Assembly: GCA_031431395.1 (NCBI GenBank)
Contig: JANPDJ010000117.1
Coordinates: 1 to 5,078 of the forward strand
Direction of reading: 5' to 3'
Length of the DNA stretch: 5,078 nt
Source of the DNA: VGPE01 sp031431395
GTDB lineage: Bacteria > Chloroflexota > Limnocylindria > Limnocylindrales > CSP1-4
Part shown: piece after piece, positions 1 to 5,078 of the stretch
How the letters are laid out: the number at the start of each line of letters is the position of its first letter
How positions within the stretch are numbered: position 1 is the stretch's first letter
Program-made: the position numbers and the translations under genes
The notes under the pieces: model-generated
What the model saw: only the letters and a program-made list of their open reading frames with translations
Told to the model about the DNA's origin: nothing
Database searches by the model: none

Positions 1-29
1 CCGCCCCAGAAAGGTGTGCCCCATCCCGG

Positions 30-130
30 TCAACGGTCGCCGGTTCCCGGTCGCCGGTCGCCGGACGCCGCGCGCCTCCCGGTCGCCGGACGCCGGACGC
101 CGCCGGACGCGGCGCGCCGCCGGACGCCGC
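30..130. repeat. Degenerate 7-base tandem repeat (GGTCGCC / GGACGCC)
   Basis: The short word GGTCGCCGG occurs at 35-43, 49-57, 56-64 and 81-89. The variant GGACGCCG occurs at 63-70, 88-95, 95-102 and 122-129. Several copies overlap head to tail with a 7-base period. A perfect 12-base palindrome (GCGGCGCGCCGC) sits inside at 109-120. The block lies just beyond the stop codon of the minus-strand kinase gene and no credible gene covers it. It could fold as a GC-rich structure at the kinase mRNA 3' end, but there is no T-tract for a classical terminator. It may simply be slippage-prone intergenic DNA. Confidence 0.6.
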
Positions 131-149
131 CTCGCGCCTCCAGGCCCGC

Positions 150-1706
150 TCACGGGGGACCGGCCGCATTCACCAGGTTCGTGACTGTGCCCACGAGTTC
201 CTGGGAGTTCTGGAGCCCCAGACCGGCCACGATCTGGTCGACCGCGCGGCTGATCTTCTGGACGGCCAGTGCGGTTTCGTGCTGGTTGCGTCGATCGAGT
301 GGATCCTGGACGGCGCTGGCCAGGCCCCGCAGCCTGTCCGCGTCCGCAGGATCGCTGAACGAGGCACTCGCTTCGGCGTTCGCGATGGCGGTGTAGAGAT
401 TGTCGAGCTGTTGCTGCACGATGGCCGGGGACCACGTCGGCGGCCGGCTCCGGAAGGGCGTCGGAACGGGCGTGATGGCCGGGCTCGGCGTCGCGGTGGG
501 CGCGACAATTGGCGTGGGAACCGGCGTGGGTGATTCGGTCGGCGAGACCGTGAGCGACGGCGTCGGCGAGGGCGAAGGCGAGGGCGACTCGCTCGGGGAC
601 GGTGTCGGCTCGCCGGTTGACGCCGCGGTCGGCGATGCGGAGGGCCGCGGGAGGACCACGCCAGACTGGAGAACCGCGAGGATCACGATCGCCCCGAGCC
701 CCGCCAGGGCGAGCGCCGCGACGACGGGACCCAGGAGCGACCGCCGGCGCAGCCCCCGACGCCGGTTGGCGGTCCCCCCACGGCGGCGCGCACCCCGCGG
801 GAGGCGGAGTTCCTGCGTCTTGTCGTTGGGTTGGCCGTCCAACTCGCCACCGTCGCCCGACGTGCCCGCGGTGCGCCACGTCCGCAGGGCCTGCTCCATG
901 CCTGCCCCGAATGCCAGCGGCGAAGGCCGGGCCGCGGGGTCCGGCGACAGTGCGCCTGCGATCACCGCGTCGAACGCCGTGCCCAGGCCGGGGGCGATCG
1001 CCGATATTGCGGCCACGGAAGCCAGGCGCGATTCGACGAGGTCCACCATGGACGCGGATGGCCGCGGCAGCCGCCCGGTGAGGCCCTGAAAGGCAACGAC
1101 GCCAAGCCCGTAGACATCAGCGGCCGGTCCGGGTTCCGCGTCGCCCAGCAGTTCCGGCGCCAGGTACGCGAGGGTGCCGGCGCCCGTGCCGGCGGCGGTC
1201 AGCCGCGTTGCCTCCTGCCCGCGGGCAAGTCCGAAGTCGGCCAGTTTGGCGCGCCCGCCGCAGAGCAGGATGTTGTGGGGCTTGACGTCCCGGTGGATGA
1301 CTCCGCGTGCGTGCAGGCTGGCAAGACCGCCCGCGATGATCGCGAGCATCGGTACGAGGCTGGAAGGAGCCATCGTCCCGCCGGCGTCCTCGAGGGCGTC
1401 CGCCAGGGAGCCCCCATCACACAACTCCATCACGAAGAACGGCTCACGGCCGGCATCGATGTCGCCTGGATCCACGTCGTAGACCGACACGATCCCAGGG
1501 TGGGCCGCGGCAGCCAGGGCGCGCGCCTCGCGATCGAACCGCCCGGCGATCAGCGGGTCACGAGCAAGATTGGGCAGGAGCACCTTGACCGCGACATCGC
1601 GCTCCAGTCGCAGGTCGCGCGCCCGGTAGACGACCGCCGTCGCGCCGGCTCCAAGGGCGGCGTCGATCCGGTATCGACCGGCCAGCGTCTCCCCGACCAT
1701 CGGCAT
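150..1706 (-). CDS. Membrane-anchored Hanks-type Ser/Thr protein kinase with extracytoplasmic C-terminal domain
   Basis: A 518-residue transmembrane Ser/Thr kinase that phosphorylates proteins using ATP. Visible kinase motifs, in order: glycine-rich loop around G19-V25, ATP-anchoring K41 (VAVK), helix-C E60, catalytic loop HRDVKPHN at 138-145 (D140, N145), DFG at 157-159, APE at 183-185 and conserved R260. All catalytic residues are intact, so it should be active. An Arg-rich juxtamembrane stretch (304-322) precedes one membrane helix at about 324-346. A Pro/Ser/Thr-rich stalk (355-417) follows, then about 93 residues of predicted helical sequence (425-518) that I do not recognise. No PASTA, NHL or WD repeats are visible. 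The start is the ATG at 1706. An ATG two codons later (1700) is equally possible, since neither has a Shine-Dalgarno. The frame stays open upstream to 2840, but that part is antisense to the MetE-like gene. The gene is divergent from that neighbour. The signal sensed and the targets are unknown. Confidence 0.93.
   Translation of the reverse strand: MPMVGETLAGRYRIDAALGAGATAVVYRARDLRLERDVAVKVLLPNLARDPLIAGRFDREARALAAAAHPGIVSVYDVDPGDIDAGREPFFVMELCDGGSLADALEDAGGTMAPSSLVPMLAIIAGGLASLHARGVIHRDVKPHNILLCGGRAKLADFGLARGQEATRLTAAGTGAGTLAYLAPELLGDAEPGPAADVYGLGVVAFQGLTGRLPRPSASMVDLVESRLASVAAISAIAPGLGTAFDAVIAGALSPDPAARPSPLAFGAGMEQALRTWRTAGTSGDGGELDGQPNDKTQELRLPRGARRRGGTANRRRGLRRRSLLGPVVAALALAGLGAIVILAVLQSGVVLPRPSASPTAASTGEPTPSPSESPSPSPSPTPSLTVSPTESPTPVPTPIVAPTATPSPAITPVPTPFRSRPPTWSPAIVQQQLDNLYTAIANAEASASFSDPADADRLRGLASAVQDPLDRRNQHETALAVQKISRAVDQIVAGLGLQNSQELVGTVTNLVNAAGPP
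456..644 (-). repeat. Low-complexity Pro/Ser/Thr-rich coding stalk
   Basis: Kinase residues 355-417 are built almost entirely of Pro, Ser and Thr with scattered Glu, Ala and Val (SP, TP and SPSPSPTP runs). The DNA is correspondingly repetitive, for example the GGCGAGGGCGAAGGCGAGGG run near 565-584. Such segments act as extended linkers through the cell wall or outer layer of transmembrane receptor kinases and can be glycosylated. Here it separates the membrane helix from the small C-terminal domain. Confidence 0.8.
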
Positions 1707-1713
1707 GCCGACG

Positions 1714-1719
1714 AGGGTA
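1714..1719 (-). promoter_or_regulatory. Candidate -10 element for a leaderless kinase transcript
   Basis: Read on the minus strand, TACCCT lies exactly 7 bases before the ATG at 1706. This fits the TANNNT spacing seen at leaderless genes of high-GC bacteria. The kinase start has no Shine-Dalgarno sequence, which agrees with leaderless translation. No convincing -35 is visible. This is inference from spacing alone. Confidence 0.35.
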
Positions 1720-1733
1720 GCGGATGGGGTAGC
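1715..1733. repeat. Direct repeat GGGTAGC x2 in the divergent intergenic region
   Basis: GGGTAGC occurs at 1715-1721 and again at 1727-1733, with start points 12 bases apart. The first copy overlaps the candidate kinase -10 element. The second contains most of TAGCAT (1730-1735), a weak -10-like word on the plus strand facing the MetE-like gene. A pair like this could be a binding site for a regulator of both genes, but two 7-base copies are limited evidence. Confidence 0.3.
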
Positions 1734-1784
1734 ATCGGACGCCCGGGGCCGGCCCGACGCTTGCGGTTTCCCGGTGCCCTGCAC

Positions 1785-1788
1785 GGAG
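1785..1788 (+). promoter_or_regulatory. Ribosome binding site of the MetE-like gene
   Basis: GGAG lies 5 bases before the ATG at 1794. It supports this start over in-frame upstream codons, which would run into sequence antisense to the kinase. Confidence 0.6.
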
Positions 1789-1793
1789 TTCCC

Positions 1794-2855
1794 ATGTTCG
1801 CCACCCTTGCCTCCGGCTACCCGCGGCCCACCGTGTCGGGCGACACCTCGGGCGACGACGTGATCCGCGCCGTCGTCGCCGAACTGGAGGAAGCCGGGCT
1901 CGGCATGCTCTCCGACGGCGCGGCCCGGCGCGACGATCCGCTGGGCGGCATCGCCGCGCGCCTCCAGGGGTTCGAAATCGGCGATCCGGTGCCGTACCTC
2001 GATACTGGACGCACATATCGTCGTCCGCGCGCCATCCACGAGCCGCGCTGGGACGGAGCGATCTACGTTCGCGAGTGGCAGGTGGCCGCGCAGGCGACGG
2101 AGTTGCCGGTGAAGCAGGCCCTCGTCGGCCCGTACACGCTGGGTCGTCTCGCAGACCCGGGCCCCCTCACGCGCGATCGTCTGACGATGGCCCTTGCCGA
2201 TGCCCTGGCCCACGAGGTGCGGGCCCTGCTGGCCGCGGGCTGCCCGGTGATCCAGGTCGATGAGGACGCTGCAACCCTGATCGGCGAGAGCAAGGCGGAG
2301 CAGCAGCTCTTCCGGGCAGCTCACCGGCGCCTGACCAACACCGTGCGCGGCGCCCACCTGACCCTGGCCGTGACCGGCGGCAGCATCGCCCGGATCCCGC
2401 CGAAGGTCTTCTTCGATGCCCCGTACAGCAGCTACCTGGTGGACGTCGTGACGGCGCCGGACAACTGGGAGCTGCTCGTTGAGGGGCCGGGGGATCGAGG
2501 GATCATCGCCGGCGTGGCCGACGCCCGGATGGACGCGGCCGACGACCCGGAGTTCCTCGCGTGGGCGGCCCTGTATGCGGCATCCATTCGCCAGCGGGGT
2601 CCGGATCGCGTGGGGCTCGCGCCCAGCGGATCGCTCACGGGCCGCACGCGCGAGGCCGCATGGAGCAAGCTGGAGCTGATGGCCGGCATCGCGGCGGACA
2701 TGCAGGCGCGCGTCGCGGCCGCCCCCGAGCTGCTCGATCCGGAGCACCTGTCGCTGGTCGGTCTCGCGGCCGGGTACTTCGGGCCGGGCGGCCACGGCGA
2801 AATGGCAGAGGCGAAGCGCCGGCTTGCGGGCGAGGACCACGCCGAAATGACTTGA
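1794..2855 (+). CDS. MetE C-terminal-domain-like protein lacking the zinc ligands
   Basis: A 353-residue protein with the signature of the C-terminal half of cobalamin-independent methionine synthase (a TIM barrel in the UROD/MetE superfamily). Visible landmarks: SGYPRP at 7-12 (family GSYPRP), SDGAARRDD at 40-48 (family SDGE.xR.D), KQALVGPYTL at 107-116, and VIQVDEDA at 152-159 (family IQIDEPA). The length matches stand-alone MetE C-domain proteins, about half of full MetE. In true MetE the catalytic zinc is held by His, Cys, Glu and Cys. Here the HxC site reads VTGGS (193-197), the Glu region reads VVTAPDNW (218-225), and the Cys site reads LAPSGSLTGRTR (275-286) with Ser or Gly in place of Cys. 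Ordinary zinc-dependent methyl transfer to homocysteine is therefore unlikely, and the real substrate is unknown. A GGAG site supports the ATG start. It is divergent from the kinase and ends 129 bases before coxS, so it may or may not be co-transcribed with it. Confidence 0.85.
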   Translation: MFATLASGYPRPTVSGDTSGDDVIRAVVAELEEAGLGMLSDGAARRDDPLGGIAARLQGFEIGDPVPYLDTGRTYRRPRAIHEPRWDGAIYVREWQVAAQATELPVKQALVGPYTLGRLADPGPLTRDRLTMALADALAHEVRALLAAGCPVIQVDEDAATLIGESKAEQQLFRAAHRRLTNTVRGAHLTLAVTGGSIARIPPKVFFDAPYSSYLVDVVTAPDNWELLVEGPGDRGIIAGVADARMDAADDPEFLAWAALYAASIRQRGPDRVGLAPSGSLTGRTREAAWSKLELMAGIAADMQARVAAAPELLDPEHLSLVGLAAGYFGPGGHGEMAEAKRRLAGEDHAEMT

Positions 2856-2880
2856 ATTCCCGCTGTCGCGGTGCCAGCAT
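2852..2880 (+). promoter_or_regulatory. Possible weak promoter for the cox-like operon
   Basis: TTGAAT at 2852-2857 (4 of 6 to TTGACA) and CAGCAT at 2875-2880 (3 of 6 to TATAAT) are spaced by 17 bases. The -35-like word overlaps the stop codon of the MetE-like gene. The match is weak. It is listed because it is the best-spaced pair I found upstream of coxS. Confidence 0.22.
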
Positions 2881-2897
2881 CTGCGGACCTCTCACCC

Positions 2898-2913
2898 CCC
2901 TCTCGCGCGAGGG
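2898..2913 (+). terminator. Possible small hairpin after the MetE-like gene
   Basis: CCCTC (2898-2902) and GAGGG (2909-2913) form a 5-bp stem around a 6-base loop, 43 bases after the MetE-like stop codon. No T-tract follows, so intrinsic termination is doubtful. It could instead be a remnant of an intergenic palindromic repeat. Confidence 0.25.
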
Positions 2914-2926
2914 CGACGGCGCGGGC

Positions 2927-2938
2927 GCCGACGTCGGC
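2927..2938. promoter_or_regulatory. Perfect 12-base palindrome, candidate operator for the cox-like operon
   Basis: GCCGACGTCGGC is a perfect inverted repeat centred at 2932/2933, about 46 bases before the coxS start and downstream of the weak candidate promoter. Its position and symmetry suit a dimeric repressor or activator. In DNA this GC-rich, 12-base palindromes also arise by chance. Confidence 0.35.
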
Positions 2939-2951
2939 AAGGACCCAGTGA

Positions 2952-2970
2952 TGCCCGGCTGAACCGGGCA
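2952..2970 (+). promoter_or_regulatory. 7-bp hairpin abutting the coxS Shine-Dalgarno
   Basis: TGCCCGG (2952-2958) pairs perfectly with CCGGGCA (2964-2970) around the 5-base loop CTGAA. The last base of the 3' arm is the first A of AAGGAGG. In the mRNA this stem would stack directly against the ribosome binding site and could tune translation or protect the 5' end. No riboswitch class is recognised. Confidence 0.45.
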
Positions 2971-2976
2971 AGGAGG
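2970..2976 (+). promoter_or_regulatory. Strong Shine-Dalgarno of coxS-like gene
   Basis: AAGGAGG lies 8 bases before the GTG at 2985. It is a near-perfect anti-16S match with good spacing and fixes the non-ATG start. Confidence 0.85.
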
Positions 2977-2984
2977 CTCCCTAC

Positions 2985-3485
2985 GTGACCGAGCAGATCT
3001 CGCTTGTGGTGAACGGCGCTCCGCGCCATGTCGGCGTGGAGCCGCGACGCCTCCTTGTCCAGGTGATTCGCGAGGACCTGGGCCTCACGGGCACGCACGT
3101 GGGCTGCGACACGACCCAGTGCGGCGCCTGCACGGTGCACGTGGACGGCCAGGCGGTGAAGTCGTGCACGATGCTCGCCGTCCAGGCCGACGGATTGCGC
3201 ATCACCACGATCGAAGGCATGGCCACCGGCGACGACCTCCATCCGCTCCAGACGGCCTTCTGGGAGAAGCACGGCCTCCAGTGCGGCTTCTGCACCCCCG
3301 GGATGATCATGGTCGCGGCGGACCTCCTCGCGCAGAACGCGGACCCCACCGATGCCGAGATCCGCCACGCGATCGAGGGCAACATCTGCCGCTGCACCGG
3401 CTACCAGAACATCGTGATCGCGATTCGCGCCGCCGCAGCGGCCCTCCGTGCGCCTGCCGGCGCCCCCGCCGCTTCGGCCAGCTGA
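2985..3485 (+). CDS. coxS: [2Fe-2S] small subunit of CO-dehydrogenase-like molybdenum hydroxylase (CoxS family)
   Basis: A 166-residue iron-sulfur subunit that carries electrons from the molybdenum centre to the FAD subunit in xanthine-oxidase-family hydroxylases. The N-terminal plant-ferredoxin-type cluster is bound by C41, C46, C49 and C61 (C-x4-C-x2-C-x11-C). The second cluster, in the helical domain, is bound by C100 and C103 (QCGFCTPG) and by C135 and C137 (NICRCTGY). All eight ligands are present, and the length is normal for the family. The GTG start is fixed by a strong AAGGAGG at 8-base spacing. The coxL-like gene begins 16 bases after its stop, so the two are co-transcribed. CO is one possible substrate. 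CoxS-type subunits are nearly identical across hydroxylases acting on CO, purines, aldehydes or aromatics, so the symbol states family and not proven substrate. The Ala/Pro-rich tail (149-166) is a variable extension. Confidence 0.93.
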   Translation: MTEQISLVVNGAPRHVGVEPRRLLVQVIREDLGLTGTHVGCDTTQCGACTVHVDGQAVKSCTMLAVQADGLRITTIEGMATGDDLHPLQTAFWEKHGLQCGFCTPGMIMVAADLLAQNADPTDAEIRHAIEGNICRCTGYQNIVIAIRAAAAALRAPAGAPAASAS

Positions 3486-3488
3486 CAG

Positions 3489-3493
3489 AAAGG
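3489..3493 (+). promoter_or_regulatory. Ribosome binding site of coxL-like gene
   Basis: AAAGG lies 8 bases before the ATG at 3502, in the 16-base coxS-coxL gap. It supports that start. Confidence 0.6.
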
Positions 3494-3501
3494 CGAACGA
3501 G

Positions 3502-5078
3502 ATGGCAGTCGACACGATCGGCGCCCCCGTCAAGCGCCGCGAGGATCCCCGGTTCATCAAGGGCGAGGGCCGCTACCTCGACGACATCAAGCTGCCGGCG
3601 ATGACATATCTCGCCATCCTGCGCAGCCCGTACGCGCACGCCAACATCCGCTCCGTTGACACGTCGGGCGCGAAGGCGATGCCGGGCGTGCTCGCCGTGT
3701 TCACCGGCGCAGACATCCCGTACAACCCGCTGCCCATGGCGTGGCCGGCGGGCGGCGTGGACGGGATCCAGAACAACATCAACACCCCCCGGATCCTCGC
3801 CACGGACAGCGTGAAGTGGACCGGCGAAGGCGTCGCCGCCATTGTGGCCGAGACGCCGGAGCAGGCCGCGGACGCGCTGGAGGCAATTCACGTCGAGTGG
3901 GATGTCCTGCCCGCGGTCGTGGACGCCGAGAAGGCGATCCAGCCGGGTGCTCCGCAGCTGCACGAGAATGCACCGAACAACATCGTGTTCGAGTGGAAGG
4001 TGGGCGATCAGGCGGGCACAGAGGCGGCCTTCGCGAACGCCGAGGTCGTGGTTCGTCAGCGCCTGGTCAACCAGCGGCTCATCCCGAACTCGATGGAGAC
4101 GCGCGGCGACATCGGTCTCTACAACCCGGGCACCGATGAGTACACGATCTGGATGTCGAGCCAGACGCCGCACATCCAGCGGCTGCTCCTGGCGGCGTTC
4201 GTGACGGGCATCCCGGAGCACAAGGTCCGCTGCATCTCCCCGGACGTTGGCGGCGCCTTCGGCTCCAAGATCTTCTGCTACGCGGATTACGCTCTCGTCA
4301 TGTTCGCCTCGAAGGCGCTCGCCGGCCGCCCGGTCAAGTGGGTGGAAGGTCGCCGCGAGAACTACCAGTCCACCATCCACGGCCGTGACCACATCACCTA
4401 TCTCGAGATCGCCGCGAAGCGCGACGGCGAGGTCCTGGGCCTGCGCGTGAAGACCCTCGCCAACCTGGGCGGGCGCCTCTCCACGATCGGGCCCGGTATC
4501 CCCACCACGCTCTACGGGCGCGTGCTGGCCGGCTGCTACAAGATCCCGAACGTGTTCTGCGAAGTGACAGGCGTCTATACGAACACCACGTTCGTGGACG
4601 CCTATCGCGGCGCCGGACGTCCCGAGGCCACCTACGTGGTGGAACGGGCGATGGACCTGCTCGAAGATGAACTCGGCATTGACCCGGCGGCCATCCGCCG
4701 CAAGAACTTCCTCCCGCCGGATTCGCGCCATATCCCGTTCGTTTATGTCTTGCCGTTGACGCCGACGCGGGCGCTCGTCGAGGTCACGGTGTTCAGTGCG
4801 ACGCCGCTCGGACCTCGGGAACTTAGCACCCGGCTCGACGCTGAGATTTCAAAGTGCGTCGGCGAGGTACCTTTCTCGACCCTGCGCAGCGAGCACGGCA
4901 TCCTGCCGATGGGCCTCAACGAGGCGCCGAGGTCAACGCACAGCAGCTGCGTCAGGGTTGGCGTGATGGCTGGTGGCGCCCGGCCGAGCACGGGATATGC
5001 CTTTCAGCGCATTCAGCGCTGGGCCAGCGAGTGTGCTCACGTGCTAGTGAGCCGCGGCCATCCGGTACCGCACCGGCC
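3502..5078 (+). CDS. coxL: Form II CoxL-type molybdopterin subunit, N-terminal half; frame continues into lycopene-cyclase-like sequence and off the window
   Basis: The frame is open for 525 codons to the window edge. Residues 1-408 (3502-4725) are the first half of the large catalytic subunit of an aerobic CO-dehydrogenase-like hydroxylase, which binds the molybdopterin-cytosine dinucleotide cofactor. Visible landmarks: N-terminal hammerhead domain opening with VKRREDPRFIKGEGRYLDDI (11-30), LRSPYAHA (46-53), SSQTPH at 219-224 with the cofactor-site Gln221, PDVGGAFGSK at 247-256, KWVEGRRENY at 279-288, and the active-site loop AYRGAGR at 367-373. AYRGAGR marks form II. Proven CO oxidisers of form I carry AYxCSFR, so CO as substrate is uncertain. 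Family members are about 780 residues and continue after the PPD at 405-407 with the rest of the cofactor domain, including the catalytic Glu. That part is missing, and the protein becomes lycopene-cyclase-like. As read, it cannot be a working hydroxylase. ATG start with AAAGG 8 bases upstream; 16 bases after coxS. Confidence 0.9.
   Translation, partial: MAVDTIGAPVKRREDPRFIKGEGRYLDDIKLPAMTYLAILRSPYAHANIRSVDTSGAKAMPGVLAVFTGADIPYNPLPMAWPAGGVDGIQNNINTPRILATDSVKWTGEGVAAIVAETPEQAADALEAIHVEWDVLPAVVDAEKAIQPGAPQLHENAPNNIVFEWKVGDQAGTEAAFANAEVVVRQRLVNQRLIPNSMETRGDIGLYNPGTDEYTIWMSSQTPHIQRLLLAAFVTGIPEHKVRCISPDVGGAFGSKIFCYADYALVMFASKALAGRPVKWVEGRRENYQSTIHGRDHITYLEIAAKRDGEVLGLRVKTLANLGGRLSTIGPGIPTTLYGRVLAGCYKIPNVFCEVTGVYTNTTFVDAYRGAGRPEATYVVERAMDLLEDELGIDPAAIRRKNFLPPDSRHIPFVYVLPLTPTRALVEVTVFSATPLGPRELSTRLDAEISKCVGEVPFSTLRSEHGILPMGLNEAPRSTHSSCVRVGVMAGGARPSTGYAFQRIQRWASECAHVLVSRGHPVPHR
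4729..5078 (+). other. Lycopene-cyclase-like segment fused in frame to CoxL (partial at both ends)
   Basis: About 116 residues in the same frame as CoxL read as the second half of a FAD-dependent lycopene cyclase (CrtY/CrtL type), which cyclises the ends of lycopene in carotenoid synthesis. Recognisable stretches: FVYVLPLTPTRALVEVTVFS at residues 413-432, a short LRSEHGILPM stretch, then GVMAGGARPSTGYAFQRIQR, matching the family's conserved GGxxRPSTGYAFxRIQ motif. Its N-terminal FAD-binding half is absent and the far C-terminus lies outside the window. Codon choice differs from CoxL: about 25 of 112 codons end in A or T, and TTG, TCA, AGG and CTA together occur seven times here but not in the preceding 408 codons. 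I favour an assembly or amplification chimera over a natural fusion. The identification rests on remembered family motifs, not on a search. Confidence 0.75.

Noticed and set aside
30..130. CRISPR array
   Set aside because: The units are 7-9 bases and overlap or abut. There are no unique spacers of 25-40 bases and no cas genes.
16..396. Plus-strand open frame across the 5' repeat
   Set aside because: It is Pro/Arg-rich because of the repeat, then antisense to the kinase C-terminus. No ribosome binding site or family resemblance was seen.
831..1793. Upstream extension of the MetE-like frame on the plus strand
   Set aside because: It is antisense to the kinase catalytic domain and shows no recognisable motif. 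The ATG at 1794 has its own GGAG site and the family N-terminus begins right there.
1707..2840. Upstream extension of the kinase frame on the minus strand (896 codons open in total)
   Set aside because: The extra 378 codons lie antisense to the MetE-like gene, translate to Arg/Gly/His-rich sequence without family motifs, and precede a complete kinase that starts normally at 1706. Long antisense open frames are expected at this GC content.
3307..4731. 474-codon minus-strand open frame opposite coxS and coxL
   Set aside because: The protein is Arg/His/Val-rich and motif-free, and the plus strand encodes clear CoxS and CoxL motifs over the same bases. It is a high-GC shadow.
4743..4991. 82-codon minus-strand open frame opposite the cyclase-like segment
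   Set aside because: The plus strand gives a coherent lycopene-cyclase sequence here; the antisense translation shows no motif.
4729..5078. A deliberate bifunctional CoxL-cyclase fusion enzyme
   Set aside because: Neither half is complete at the join: the CoxL cofactor domain is cut and the cyclase lacks its FAD-binding domain. No linker is present and the two reactions are unrelated.

Overview
The window is 5,078 bases of very GC-rich bacterial DNA. Codon third positions are strongly biased to G/C, one kinase carries a Pro/Ser/Thr-rich outer segment, and a form II (xanthine-oxidase family) molybdenum hydroxylase operon is present. This mix is typical of soil or subsurface Chloroflexota or Actinomycetota. 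The assignment is inferred from composition and gene content and is not proven. No rRNA, tRNA, CRISPR array or transposase was seen.

Layout. Positions 1-149 are non-coding and hold a degenerate 7-base tandem repeat. Positions 150-1706 (minus strand) encode a membrane-anchored Ser/Thr protein kinase with an unrecognised extracytoplasmic C-terminus. An 87-base divergent intergenic region (1707-1793) separates it from a plus-strand gene (1794-2855). That gene encodes a protein with the fold signature of the MetE C-terminal (cobalamin-independent methionine synthase) domain, but every expected zinc ligand has been replaced. A 129-base gap (2856-2984) holds a perfect 12-base palindrome and a 7-bp hairpin that abuts a strong Shine-Dalgarno sequence. 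Then come coxS-like (2985-3485, [2Fe-2S] subunit) and coxL-like (from 3502, molybdopterin subunit), 16 bases apart and clearly one operon.

The coxL-like frame stays open to the window edge, but the protein it encodes changes identity. Up to about position 4725 it is a normal form II CoxL. From about 4732 onward, in the same frame, it reads as the C-terminal half of a carotenoid lycopene cyclase, and codon usage shifts at the same place. This is the most unusual thing in the window. It is either an assembly or template-switch chimera (my favoured reading) or a real in-frame recombination.

How the genes fit together. CoxS and CoxL would be two of the three subunits of an aerobic CO-dehydrogenase-like hydroxylase; the FAD subunit (CoxM) is not in the window. 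The kinase and the MetE-like protein are transcribed divergently from each other, and the sequence gives no direct functional link between them or to the hydroxylase.
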